From positions 90,739,120 to 90,803,119 of the forward strand of contig CM031858.1 of the NCBI GenBank assembly GCA_018697195.1: 64,000 nt of DNA, given 5' to 3'. The DNA is from Certhia americana. Taxonomy: Eukaryota; Chordata; Aves; Passeriformes; Certhiidae. Made by a program: the position numbers and the translations under genes. The first letter of the stretch is position 1; each line of letters opens with the position of its first letter. Shown piece after piece: positions 26,097 to 39,830 of the stretch. Below the pieces are notes generated by a model. That model searched no databases and had not been told where the DNA came from. It saw nothing but the letters and a program-made list of their open reading frames with translations.

Positions 26097-26375
26097 GACA
26101 GAAATGTAGAATGGCCTGGGTTGGAAAGGACTTTAAAAATCGCCTAGTTCCAACACTCCTGCTATGAGCAGGGACACCTTTCACTTAGACTACGTTGCTC
26201 AGATCTCCATCAAACCTGTCCTTAAACACTTCCAGGGATGGGATAGCCACAGATTCTCTGGGCAACCTGTTCCAGTGTCTCATCATCATCATCACAGTAA
26301 ATTTTTTTTCCTAATATCTAATCTAAATCTACTTTCTTTCACTTTGAAGCCATTAAGCCTTGTCCTGTCACATAC
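26097..26375 (-). mobile_element. CR1 LINE 3' fragment, minus strand
   Basis: In plus-strand order it shows the CR1 3'-end landmarks: GTAGAATGGCCTGGGTTGG, GGAAAGGACTTTAAAAATCG, GAGCAGGGACACCTTTCACT, AACACTTCCAGGGATGGGAT, CTCTGGGCAACCTGTTCCAG, CTAATATCTAATCTAAATCT and CCTTGTCCTGTCAC. This is the reverse complement of the CR1 3' region. A small (CAT)n expansion (about 26281-26296) interrupts it where the consensus reads CACCACCCTCATAG. The copy is 5'-truncated near 26375. It is collinear with but shorter than the minus-strand CR1 about 1 kb to the left, so the two are independent insertions or a duplicate pair. Confidence 0.95.
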
Positions 26376-29300
26376 TGGTGCTATATGAGAGATATTATTT
26401 CAAGACTAGTATAATTTTTATATTAGTATACAGCAGTATTATTTGATGTTTTATATAATGTGAGTTCATTCATGCAGGCTATAAAGTGGTGAGTTGAGAT
26501 TGACCACCACCACAGGGGAATGAAATTTCTCTTACTCTTTGATCATCTGCAAAAAATTCTAGGCAGAAGTCACTCTGCACTGCTGGGTACAGGCTCTGTG
26601 GTGAATTCTGTGCTTTGTGGGCAGCAGAGAGGTAGAGGGGACAGACTCTCATCCTCTGTAGTTTGAACATCACACATGGTCAATACAACTTGAAGTTTCA
26701 CAATTTCAGCCCATGAACTCTTCATGAGCCATGAATTTTTAGAACCTTACAAAATCCAAAGTTGCAGCAAGAAGGACATACTGTCAACAAAGGAAATAAA
26801 AATCATAAACTTGTTCTATAGTTTAACACTCGTGACTGATTTTTTTTTCTCAGTAATATTAGGAATTGAATCCAAGTATGTAGATATCTTACAATCTTGT
26901 AAATTTCTTTTTAACTCCTAGTAAGAGGAGAATTTTCTAACATATTTTCACATAAAAATACTTAGAAGTAGGAAAAAAAATTCCTAGTGAGACAGTTTAA
27001 CCAAAGTTTGCATCCTTGTTTTATTTCAGTTTCAGTATTTCAAAGTTCTTTTCTGCTTATCAAGTGAAAGATAAGGCTGCCATACTGTCTGAATAACAAA
27101 AGAAATACAATTTTCCTACACTAAAGTCTACTGGCCTTGTGCCACTGTTAAAATTAAATTTGTCCAGTACCAGCTTGCTGCAGCAAACATTTTTATGGCA
27201 ATAGTTGGCAAAGAGAAGAGATCTTTCTGGGGTTTTGTGTTGCTCCATTTCTCTGAAACAATGGGAAGAATTGACATTGTCTATTCAGTGTAGAAGATAG
27301 GCTGTCAAGTAAAGCAAGACAAATGTGATGTCCTGACTGATTATTTCCTTAGATACTAAATCAATGAGCTTATTATCACAGCAATTACATTACTAATGTA
27401 AACAGATGCTATGTGTATAAAACTGGTTAACAATAAGGCAAGTGGAGGGCAGGGTTTTTTTCTGTTACACAAAAAAACTATTTGGAGTGTGTTATACTAC
27501 AAATAACATTCGATCTTTAGTTCATATGTATCACTTAACTGAATATATGCTCTGTCACATGATTTTGCATGAAAGAGAGATGTACTGTAAAATGTACATA
27601 ATTATAAATTTTACTTGTCTAGTCTTTATTACCAACATAAATGTTCTTATCTATATCAATCATTAATAAAATTTGGGATTTGGAAATAAAAAAGCACTAC
27701 AGTTCTGCTCACAAATTAACAAATTTTCCTAATACTACTTGTTATTTAGTTTATAATGCAATCAAAGGGAGAAGAAAAGCAATACCCTTTACAATGGCTA
27801 AAATTAGTTTCATATAACTCAACTTGAATTTCCTATCTGTTCTTTTACTTTATAAATAGCTATCTCTAAATTTCTAAAGCCTTCCCAGTTCTGGTAATTG
27901 TATTTGTGCTTTAGATATATCTAGTATGCATAAGATTAATCATTATAAACACAACAGCATTTCTAAAGATATGTCTTTTTAGCAGAAGCCAGTTCCTACC
28001 AATGAAACAATTCAGTCAGCTCTTAAGCTTTCTCAATACAGATGGATATTCAGGGTATGCATTGCATTAATCCAAAAGAGTAATGGAGAATCAAAGTAAA
28101 TTGGTATGAGACTTCTATAAGAAAGGACCATTAACCAGTATTTGACCTAATAGTAAGGCACTTCTACGTTATACTGTGGTCTTTTAATTCAAAGGAGTGG
28201 AAGGAGTCTAGCAAGTACTAATAAAGAACATATGAAGCTGGTCTAGATATAAGGGAGATCATGTCAGAAAACAACTTCTCAGAAAACACTGTCACACAAA
28301 GTGAGAAACTTGAAATGGGAATGCTGATTACAAAGCTCTCACTACAGAGAGTTGTGACTCCATTGAATTCAGACACTGAAAAGCTTCAGAATTTTTTTCC
28401 CCAAACTGGATTAAAAACAAATGTCAGATAACAAAGCCTGCAATTTCTCTTTTCATCACTTTTATTATATACATTATAACACTGAAAGAAACAGTTATAT
28501 TTCTCCCTACTTTACTATTTCATGAAAAAATTGACATGGAAAGGTTCCTGCTCATCATCATGTTAAATTAAACTACAGTTTAATAACTCCAGTTATTTTC
28601 TAAGGCCTTTTTGAAGCAGTAAGATCTTCTTCTGAGTCATTTAGGAAGGCTGTCTTGGCAAATTGTGTTCACTATTTTCTATAAAAATCTGAGTTATAAT
28701 AAAAAATAACCAAAAAAGCAGTATTTCCTCAAAAGTTGAGCAAACTACTAATCTGAATGCAAAGAATGAGCCAGAAGTTCCTGAGCTGCAGGCACAGGAC
28801 ATGTTTCTCTGTGAGCATTGCAAGAGTTTATTTTTATGCGATCTTGCAGTGTTTGGAAGTGGATTGCTTAAGATGATTCCATTCTACAAATCCATTATGT
28901 ATGCATGTACATGTGTACCAACAAACTCAAAGTGCATATTTTTCTGGTCTGGCACTGGATTCTGTTTTTCTGGAGAGAGATGTCCTGTCACTAGAGCACC
29001 ATTGAAGAGAGTGGGTGCAGGACAAACCTCAGCAACAACACACTGGGACATCCATTCACAGGCAGGAAAAGATTTTTAGTTTTGTCAACCAACTGCCAAA
29101 ATAAATTTTCCCTGAAAGTCAGTCAAAACCATTTTTCCTTTTTGGAGACTGATTTCCATGACAGATATCAGTCACAGCTGTTTATAGCCATATGTATATT
29201 TTGTGCTGTTGTCATCTGGAATTTTTCTTTCCAAAAATAAACCATTTCTGTTAAAGTTTTAAAAAATCTCATAGTAAAAAGAAGTATAGACATCAGGTGA

Positions 29301-32300
29301 AAGGTGTTGATAAATTGCATTTTTTTAATGGAATATCTGATGCAGAATAAAACATCCTTAAATGGACAAATAAGGAAAAATTACAAATGTATTTTTTTTT
29401 AGTAATAAAAAACCCAACTACTCAGTACTTCTTTGAAAATGTTAGGGAAGTTTCAGATGAAAGACTTCATCAAAGTTTACTTAGAAACCACTCTCAATTA
29501 AAGAGAAAATAATTTGCAGAAGTTCAAAATTCATTAAGATTTCTCTATGCAATAAATAAATCTTCTACAATATAATTTGCATTAATTGTGCCAGATACAG
29601 TGTAGTTATACCTCTTTTAATATCTGTTAGATTTGGTACACAGCATAGGTCTCTGTCTTCTGAGAATTTCTCTCCCTCCTGCAAAATTTAATTCTGCTGC
29701 TTTTGAAATGCTTGAACAAAACAGCCCCTTTTTAAAGACAATTTTTCATGAAAAGTAATATGTCCTTTCTTAAAACCACAGACTAGGCATATCATTAGTT
29801 ACAGTGCCTGTTCTTTGTGACTGAATACCTCATTGGCTTTCCATATATTGTTTTCTACTGCTGAGTTTCACTGCTCATCCAAAACGCCTGTCAAGAAGGT
29901 AAGTCTTCACTTATCCCCACTATACACAGAAAATAATTTTAAATTTGGATCAGATAATTAGATTATTATTGTTGTAATATTTAAACTTTTTTTTTTAATT
30001 AAGTGTAATTTAAAGTGAAAGTCTTGTGGGAGGAGTGTCAAACTTATGCTTTCTCTATTCTGGAATTTTTGAAGACTTGAGAAAAATGTTCTGGACATGA
30101 GTTTATCATTAAAGGTAAATAACCATTCAAAAAGAAATTATTAAGGTCAATAGTAGTCATTATTTCAGTTTTCCACATGCATATTTCAGAATCCATTAAT
30201 TTCTGATATTATTACATTAGTTGTTATATGCTATAACTTCATAATTTCATTTTTATTGCAAGAGACAAAAATTGTTCTGAGAGAAAAAATTGAGACTAAA
30301 TAGTTTTGTCATATTCAGCACGTGTGGAATCTCTGTTTCTGTGTTTTCTTAACATATATTCACTTTACTAATTGAATGCATTAGAATCATTATGCTAAAA
30401 ATATTAACATTTTTAAAATCCTTTTGAAAATCCATCATTTTTATGCCTCTCAAGAGAAGATATCACATTTTGCAGATGCAGCTGGGTGCTCTTTTTAAAG
30501 AAATGGCAGTATGTATTTATTACTTCTATCAATGGCTAATAAATAAGATAATGGTTTTTAGTTTTGAGGTTTTAATTTCTTTTAAAATCATGTGTTATAA
30601 CATCGAACATAATAAATCAAATTGTTTGCTATCTCATCCACTGTCCAAGCATTTCTATTGATCGGTGATGGATGAGTCCCCAAATTGCCTACTGTGTGCT
30701 CTATTCATGCTCGCTGCATTGCTTGTTTTAACTACGCTTATTGTGAGACACAAAAAAAACCCAAAAAATAAAAACAGCCAAGCTGCAGGTGTGGGAAAAT
30801 AAAGAAGCTTTGCTAAGGAAGGTCAGAACTTTAGACAGTTTGCACAGCTCTGAAATGCTCTAGAGATTGAGTTAAGGTGTGAGACATCTGTCTTTCATTT
30901 CCTTACTGTATCTTAACTGAGACAGTTGCAAATCAAAAACTAGAGGTCTTTTAGAAGTTGGATCACATACCAAGGAACAAAAGGAAATTTTAAGTTGACT
31001 CAGGCAACAATGATAAACATATAGAAAGGGGATATCCTTTCCTCTCTCTTTTTACTGTACATATGCCCCTCAACAAAGTAGTTATAAAAATACGTAGAAG
31101 TCCATTTCCTCGTGGCTGGCTTTCTACTTTGTTCTTTCACACTCTCCCAAAGGCTCATCACCACTCATGACACTGAAACCTCAGTGCAGCCCTAGATACT
31201 CTTTGTGCTCAGAGAAGACACACCAGGTCCTATAAATGAGGCAGCGCTGAGCAGTGTTTAAATCACTTTTGTTTATTGTTGTGCATAATGTAATAACAGA
31301 TAATTGTCAGAGAAGCCAATTTTGAAGCATGGCTGTGAGAGAGGTAACATAGGTTTCACGTTGACTTAAATTTAAATTCCATTCTAGTTTTTAAAAAGGA
31401 CAGCATCTAGAAAATGAGACTGTTTAAACAATATCATCTCCTTATTTTCCTGTGATCAGCAAAATGGGCTTCTCCATTATGCTCACAATTGGGGAAAACA
31501 ACAGGTGTTTCCATCAATACATACACAGGCAGCAAAAAAAGGAGAAAAGGTAGCAAAGTGTCTTTTTTTCTAGGACATTTTTCTTGCAGTTATTGGAAAA
31601 GACACATCTTCAGAGCCAAATGCTCTAACAAGAGATTTAAATTGTAACTATAGGAATCCTTGTTTAAATATGTGGCATCTAAAATAAAAATTCAAAATAA
31701 AAATATAGATAATCCATCTTCTTTTTTTCCCCAGAAGGGGTGAATTTAAACGAAAGTAGCGACAGCTCATCACTCCTGGAAATTTGGCTACTAATAGATT
31801 TTTAATGCAGATTTTAGGAACTAGAATCTGTCTTTCACCAGTCTTTTGCCTTCTCACTGTTATTTGTCCCTTTAGAATCTCAAGCAACAAGATTTAAACT
31901 AGCAATTGATTAAAGGTAGAACTTCTACACAGTATTCCTCTCACTCCAGGGTATTTTGGACATGGAAATGATTGATGCATTTTTTGCACAGTACATGACC
32001 ACAGAAAAAGGAGAAAATGTTACAGAGAACTTGAAGCACTTAAAGGAAAAATACAAAAATATGAGAAAACTCATTATGATCACTTAGAAGTTTGGAATAC
32101 CAATGAAAATAATGAAGCATGGAGGGACTAAAATCATGTGATAGTGGTCAAAGTTTTGTATTACTTACAATGCATCACTGTTGGAATTTTCAGATTGTTG
32201 TACATTTGTTTAAATATTTTCTTAAAGATCTCAGCATCCCAGGCACTCAGCCAGTATAAAAACACATATAAGTTTGTTATAAATAAGCATAATTAAATTC

Positions 32301-35139
32301 TCTTGCATCATACAGAGATACATAATATTTGTTTGCAAAAACTACAAAGAAAAAAAAAAAAGAAAAAAATTTAGAAAAATATATTCAATTTTTCATTTGG
32401 ATGGAATTTTCATTTTTAAAAGTTAAAAAAATGCTACAATGTTTAGAAACTACATTCAATGATCCACACACAATTCAATTCAATTTTCATGTCACATATA
32501 TAGTAACAAAAAAAAAATCATTATAATATCAGACCACATTTATCAAAATACAGAATGAAAGTCAGAAATCCCTGAGTTTTACATCTGGCACTGTGGTGCT
32601 AGCTGTTACGTTTGAACATCTCATCCACTTCCACTTGACAGCTTCAGGGGAGATTTGCCTCCTATTCCTGCCTTCCACCTTTGCTCCAGCAAATGGCAAA
32701 CACAGACAAATAATCACTGGGTGCTCATAGAGGCATAGCCACAAGCAGTGAAAGCCATTTAAAACAGCAGCCATGACAAAGTAATTCCTACTTTCCTATT
32801 TCCTACTTTTAGTATTTCAGAATCCAGGTAAGGCACATAAGCAATAGCTCAGGGAACAGTGTTGCCTGGATTCCAAAGACCAAACTTTGATTTGTCCAAG
32901 CCTAGATTACCAGCAAAGCCACTGTGCATTTTCTACAGCAACCAGAAGATGTTCACACACACCCCAGTGACCCTCTGATGCTGATTAGTTCTAAAGAAAG
33001 GACTGACAATGTGGAATTTTTTCCCAGGCTGGTTAGTGTTATGAACCTTGTTTTGCACAACTTTCTTTGAGTCACTGATCTGCCAAGGTGAAATAGTTCT
33101 TTCTTAAAAACATAGGCTGGATTTTCTACAGGTATTTTGGACAACTGTTTTCTAAAGGAGGCATTGAATCAGAACTGGCTAAAATTCTTACATTTTTATG
33201 TTATTGAAAAAGTAATTTCACTATGTAACCTTTAACAGCTAAGTTTAACCACGCACAGATGCAGTTGCTACTAAAACAAGGAACAGAATTCATTCCAGAT
33301 AGTCATTATGCTAGATCTTTGAAGACTACAGAGGAAATGAGTGTAGACCTTCTAATAAAGCATTTACAAGCCAATTATGAATTTGTGTGCATTTCTAGAC
33401 TAGGAAGACTGGCTACTAAACTAAGACATTCAAAAGAGCTAAACGGCATTATGCATACATAAAAATAACATTAAATTCCTGCTTTTACCACAATATTATA
33501 CGTTAGTGGTTTATATTTGACATGGTAAAGACATGGTACATGAAAAGGTATATTCTGCTGTGTTTCCCAGGCAAGATTGGGTTTGCTACTTGGGGATGCA
33601 TTATTTATTTATTGAACCGGAGAAGAGCTACCTGAAACTGTGACTTTCTCTAATTATCTATCTTTGCTACCATTGAGTAGGCACTGGACAAATGATACTA
33701 CCTTCTTTGAAATCCGCACAGAGCCTAATTTACTGATAATTCTAAGAGATCTGTGGAAATGATCTTAAGTTAACTTCTTTGTTGAGTACTCAGAGCACTT
33801 TGAAGAGGATTAACTGAAACCTGAAGCAACGAGCACCAGTGGTAGTGTCACTTATGTTCTGCGTACTCATTTCTGTCCCACACTGCTGAAACACAGAACA
33901 TTAAGATCAACAAAAAAAAGTCATTACCAAAACGGCTTTAGATTTCTATGGCCTTTTTCTAGAGTCAGAAACAGCGAGTTACTGCACAAAGTAACAGCAA
34001 TATCAGAAAGCAGCTGTGCCTTGTACTGGCTGCTTGTACCCATTACCAGCCCAATACCACTGAATTAGCATTATTCTTCGAGATGCACGTAGTGGGATTC
34101 ATATTCACACTTTTTTTGAAAGGATGGAACAAAACTCACATACTAACCTGAGACACAGTTTTTGCAACTTTACCAACCTGGTGAAGAAACTTGTTCTGTG
34201 TTAATCTTGTATTTAAAGTCTTCATGAATGAATAAATGTAAGGATTTTTTCCACATTATGTTCTTCAAGTATGCTTATACAAGAAACAAAAGATCGTACA
34301 TTTCAATTCCTAAAAAAGAAACAAGGACAGAGCAACCTTTTTTATAACCTTTTATACATTTTATAAACACCACATAAGTATTAAACAATTTCCTTGGCCT
34401 TAATATCCTTTATTGTCTTGATTCTTTCTCCTCTATTTTTTAAAGCCAAAATCAAAATGTTTTGTAGCGTTGATCTTATTTTCATTGTAATGTACTTTCA
34501 AGCTGATTTTGAAAGCTGTTTTAAAGTTCTAACTTAAGTGAAAAAGCAGCTACTACACAATAAAATCCTTGGGAAGAAATGTGATTTATGCAGATGAGTT
34601 TGTTAACAAAATTTACACATAAATGAGAACATTTTTTTCCATTCCGGTTGCTATTACAAAGAAACACTGGGAAGTAAATTATCTGTAGAAGAGTACAAGA
34701 TAAAAAATGTATTAAAAGCTGTAAGAACGAAATTGAAATGTCAAACATAGTTACTTATAAAAAACAGGTGATGGACTCCTTGTAAGCTACCTATTAAAAA
34801 GAGTAATCAAAGTGAACTAAAATGACTTTAGTTCTCCCACAAAACTTGTGGTTCAAATTCTCCACAGCTTTATTGCCTGTATGCAGAGTTTCATTCACTC
34901 CTAGGCAGCGTAGGTTTTCTGAAAGTTAAAGTTATATATGATAAGGCTCTTTATTATTCACATATATAACATTTGAATTCTGCTACAGGACTTCACAAAA
35001 TCCTAATAAATGCTTCTTGGCACTAAGATTTTATGCATTCCATAACCAAGATGCTCTGCAGCCTGCAGAAAAGAGAGATGTGGTTCAAATGCAGGTTTTC
35101 AAGCTGTAATTTGGCTGTGAAGCCAAAACTGAGACAAGG
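26376..35139. other. Long AT-rich noncoding stretch
   Basis: No gene or named repeat is recognised across almost 9 kb. It holds A/T runs (for example A-rich 32347-32371) and many frames under 100 codons with no family resemblance. About 30590-30730 and 31090-31370 are less low-complexity and could be conserved noncoding sequence, but nothing specific supports this. Confidence 0.6.
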
Positions 35140-35592
35140 TCATTGTGACCAAGGCTGTTGCTGGCTCCAGGGCATGTTTTCCACAGGAATCCCCCCTCCC
35201 AAATCCTCATCCCGTTTCTATCCTCCAGTCCCATCACCCTTGGTTGCCTTCTGGTGGCATGGTGACGCCTCCTGCCTGGGACCTGGGGTTTTGGGACAAT
35301 GGGGCCAGGAGCACAAAGCATAACACTGTGACCAAAGTCTCCTCACTAGCAGACCTTTTCAAGCTGATGGGAAGTACGGCCACTTGAGCTGGACATGGCT
35401 GGCTTGTCAGTTCCTGACAACAAACTGTGTTTGGTACGCAGTGCATTCATGGGCAGTGTCGTGCTTTTGTCCAGGGCCATGCCGATTTTCCCCAGGTCAG
35501 TTTCTGGCTTTTGCGGATGGGCAACGGTGTTCAGAAATCCACCCAAGCAGAAAGGGCCCCCCTGGCTGGTGATTTCTCACATTTAATTACTT
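35140..35592. other. GC-rich patch with overlapping short frames on both strands
   Basis: This stretch is visibly richer in G and C than its flanks and therefore open in several frames on both strands (60-96 codons each, for example plus 35145-35387 and minus 35234-35446). The number of overlapping frames argues for composition rather than coding. I recognise no protein or repeat family in it. It could be an old GC-rich mobile element or an exon-containing segment of an unrecognised transcript. Confidence 0.4.
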
Positions 35593-35830
35593 GATTTTCC
35601 TTTCCTGCAGTCAGGAAGAAAATGGAATTACATCACGCCCCATGTAGCCTTGGAAAAGGACCAATTGTATCTAATAGAGCCACTGGCGACAAGCACAATA
35701 CATGCGCTCCTTGTTTCATGTCGGATATTAGATCGTCCAAACAAGTCTGAGTACTCCTGCTCGGAGGATCCTCAATAGGGAACAAAGGGGACCAGGCTTC
35801 TCCTGTGTCACTTCCAGCACCCCACAAAAA
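35593..35830 (+). other. CpG-rich segment with splice-acceptor-like start
   Basis: TTTTCCTTTCCTGCAG ends at 35610 and resembles a strong splice acceptor. From 35611 a plus frame stays open for 55 codons to a TAG at 35776-35778. Six CpG dinucleotides fall between about 35634 and 35764, although CpG is scarce elsewhere in the window. The peptide is not one I recognise. This could be a terminal exon or a conserved noncoding element; neither can be decided from the sequence. Confidence 0.25.
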
Positions 35831-38800
35831 GAAAATCTTTATTTAGTCACACATCACCCTTTTTCGCACTTTCCAAGCATCTTCTGAGACTCAAAGATTG
35901 GGTTGGAGAGCAATGATTTCCTACATGGAATTAGTCAGACGATGTTATATTCTGCTCATCAATAATTAGGTGTGTGAATGTCTCTACCACCTCTCATAAC
36001 TGTAGACACATCTGGTTGCAAATTTACAGTCACCAAGAATGCAACTGGGCTTATGACACTTGGCCCTGGCACTGTATAGTAATGACAATTTATTAAATTA
36101 GGTATACTTCCCACAGGCACACAGATTATATTGCAGACCTGTGCAGATGCTCCACCACAGTTTATGTTTAAAAAATCCAAATAAAAAAACAAAAAAACAG
36201 AAAATGTTCAAGAATTTCCATATTTAAACAGACCAGAGACCCATCACAGTCAGCACTGGGGTCTCTAGTGGCAGTGTTTGGAGGATGGATATGGTAAAGC
36301 ATGGTACATAGAGTTATACCTCTCCAGAACAGAGCATCCATATCAAAAAAGTAGTACTTCCCTAGGATAGTCTCTTCCCTTGCAGTGATTTGTAGCTTAA
36401 TAGTTTTGTGAATCAGAGTATTTAAGAGCATTGGATGGACTTCTGTCCTACCAGTCTTGGCCTTAGTGACACACTCAGGTCTTGAACAAAATATCCAAAT
36501 ACACTTTCCCCGATCACTTCTTAATCAGGCAAGATGTGTGCTTGAGAATTATCTGGATACACCTTTCTTCCCAGCACATGTTCACTTGCATGCTTGTCAA
36601 AATTGATGTTCAGCGTCTGTGCTTTTAAACAGGTATTCAAGATCTTAGAAGTTATTTCTTCCGGGTGTTAAAAAATATGCGTAGTTCTAAACCAGTTTTC
36701 CTTAGTAACAGCTTCAAACTAATCAACCTATGGGAAAAATGCAGGCAAAACATCTTTGTGCTGAATGCTAGAGATGGGGGGGGGGGTGTCACTATTATAT
36801 GTACCCATGTTAAAATATTTCTCCTATCAATATCAATCTCTGTGAGTAAATTGCAGAGACAAGAGTCATTCTTTCATAAGGCATGCAGACAGTAGACCAT
36901 CTTACACCAAAAAGCAGGACTAGAATGCAATCATGATCAACAAGAGTGTATAGAGGAACATTTGTAACAATCAGACTTCAGCAGGGAGCATCATCAGGAT
37001 AGGATGCAAGGAAGAGTAGATGGTATCAGATGATGTTATACCTGAAATAAAAATTAGTGGACCAGCATTGCTCCCTAGATGATTCTGTAGATGAGTTTAT
37101 CAGAGAACTCCTTATTACTGCTAATGACAATAGGCATGAATATTATGCCTATTATTTATTTCAAACAGCAGGCCTCTAGTACTGACAATGTCTACACAGA
37201 TACACTGTGCTTCTGTATCAAGAGAGACAGCAGTCTCCAAGCTTTCACTGAGAACTTTTGGATTCAATATTGATGAACAACGTAATATGAGTCCATATGG
37301 CTGGTGAGGCCTGAGCTGGAATTCATGGGACATCAGTCAGTGTACTACAGGAGTCAGGTCTTATATATATTTTAAAATAGAGTTTGTTTTAATGGTATAT
37401 TAAGCCACTGATGTCAATAATGAAAGAGAAGCGACAGATGTGCCTGTGCAGATCAACTAAGCTTTTTTAATGTTTTTAAATTATTTGTTCTGTTGTAGAC
37501 CTACATTACCTAACAAAAGAAAAATAGATTTGACTGGTATATGTTCTAATTAGTTATATTAAATTTAGTCAAAAGTAGGTGTTTCTCTTTCATGCATGTC
37601 TTTTGATATGTTTTTTAATGTGTTCATTCATAACTGGAATATAACAATATATTTTGATGTTTCCAAACCGGTGGCTGTTTTTGTCACAACAATAAAAAAT
37701 CAAATTTACAAAATAACAATTCTCTAGAAGAACAGAAAGCAGGAAAAAAATCACATTAAAAGAAATTTTGCAGGAATTCATGACAAAATATGCTTAACAC
37801 AAAAATCACACTTGCCAAAACCAGATGTTTTGTTTGGAAAAAAAAAAACTAATTTAGAAAGCAAAAAAAGAAATTTATTTTCTGATAGCTTGTCAGTCAG
37901 GGAAAGAAATCCCAACAGGTAAAACATAGAGGGCTGAACAAAGACAGAAAATACTACACTTCAAATTGGGCCTCCACTCCTGGCTCCCCACAATGCAGTC
38001 ATTTTTAGATGCATCCACCAAAAATATACACAAACCAAAGCAGAGTGGTAGATTAATGGAGCTGGATGACTGGCAGCTGAGGCCAAGTAAGACTGTAGGT
38101 AAAAATTTTAGAAAATTGTACCATGACCACGTTCTTTTGAAAACTGTATCATGGCCATGCTCTTCCTAAAACTAGATAAGGAAGCTGGGTGAATATAATG
38201 TACAAGTTGTAAGTCTAACTAATGTGTTTAGTGACTTTTCTCACAGTGTTAGTGAGAAACTGACTATCCCAGTACAAGTTAACATTCTGTGCTGTCTGTA
38301 GAGGCTCAATGACCCATAGTTTCTAAAGTTTCACTTTAGGATATGGCACTTCATTATGTCTTAAAGAAGACGAAGTCTGTTGAATACAGAAAAATTCTAC
38401 AGGAAAGGACTAATGATTGTCCAGCAAAAGTGATGAAACAACAATAACAATCTAGGGGAAAGGATGAAGATGGATAACTCCTGCCCAGTGTGGCAGAGCA
38501 AAGACCAAAGATCTTTCAGAACTGAGATAATGGATGCTAGGTGAGCTGGAGCATTCCTTGATGTAAGAACTCATTTAAACTAGCTGGTCTCTCTACAAGC
38601 CTGTTCAATCAGATGAAACTAAGATGCAATTATACATATGGTGTGGATGGGTTCTCTGTATCAACTCATAATCAGTTACTGGTATCTCCTTGATTTTGAC
38701 AACTCCTTCAGCTCAAACATTCCAACCAACCTTCTAGTCATGTTATCAAGGCTACATTCATTCCTTAAGTGCACTTACTCTGATTAATTTAAATTGATTT

Positions 38801-39639
38801 TTGTGACAGAGATTTGTGTTGTGCTGAAATACCATTAATATCCAAAAACTGTACTTAAGAATCCAATGCTGAGTTTGTCACATACCTGGCAGAATTATCT
38901 GAGACTCAGAAATATAAAAATAGTTGGCTTTACATGTGAAAATCTCCCACAATGACGTTAAACACCCATGAATTATTTTCACATCCATATTGCTAAGTCA
39001 TGATTTAGACAACTTTCTGTGGCTCCTTCAGTAAGTGTTATTTTCACAGTAAAGTATGACTTTGAAACAACAGCAAAGGGCACAGCATTTTCCTGGCATT
39101 TACAGTAAAGGTGAAATTGCTGTGTTTGAAATGCCACAAATAAACACAGATCAACAGGGCTCAACACGTAACAAAGCCCACACATCCCACACTAACAAAG
39201 GTAGCATCATCTTGGAGCTTAAGCTATATAGAAATTCATACTATATTTGCTGGCTGCTTGCTTTAGACAGCACTGCTATTCCATGATCACAGAACTCTGC
39301 CTGTATTTTGATTCAGCATTCACATGTAAAGAACAGTTGTTAATTGTCCATTTTAACACACAGTGAAATGCTTGAGATCAACGAAACTGAAGACTTAGAG
39401 CTGGTTTGACATGTATCAAGTAGGTGCATTGAAAAGGCAACTGCAAAATTGAGGGATTGTTTTAAGTGGTTTAAACCTGAAAGCTGCAGAGGTTTAAAAT
39501 AAAAATAACACATTCTAAGCCTGTTTGCATTTCCTATTCAAAGAGCTTGTTCGTCTTTAATCTTAACTCTTTATCTCCAGAACTCTGAATGGGGGAAAAA
39601 GACAGAGACTATACCAGAATCCTTTGCTCTATCAACAGA
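35831..39639. other. AT-rich noncoding DNA
   Basis: No gene is recognised. It contains an eleven-base G run at 36776-36786 and several A runs near 37840-37870. The short frames resemble nothing known. Confidence 0.65.
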
Positions 39640-39830
39640 TACATGGGAATTAGAAAATAACCCTCTGCTCATTTGCCAATAGCCTTTGCAAGTCACCTAA
39701 TTAGATGATTAAGTCATTAAAGGGATATGCGCATCTGAAAAGCCTCTAGTCAGCCTCTGAAATCAGAGGAGATAAAGACAAGACTCATTTCTTTTTTCTC
39801 TTACACTGAAAAGGTAATTAATCCATTTAA
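39640..39830. promoter_or_regulatory. Candidate conserved noncoding element or enhancer
   Basis: Short palindromic sites cluster here: CTAATTAG (39697-39704, homeodomain core), ATGCGCAT (39727-39734), and CCTCTGA / TCAGAGG separated by AA (39754-39769). TAATTAAT follows near 39816. The stretch is free of simple repeats, unlike its flanks. Dense homeodomain-type cores in non-repetitive sequence are typical of vertebrate developmental enhancers in gene deserts. The sites are seen; the role is inference. Confidence 0.3.
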
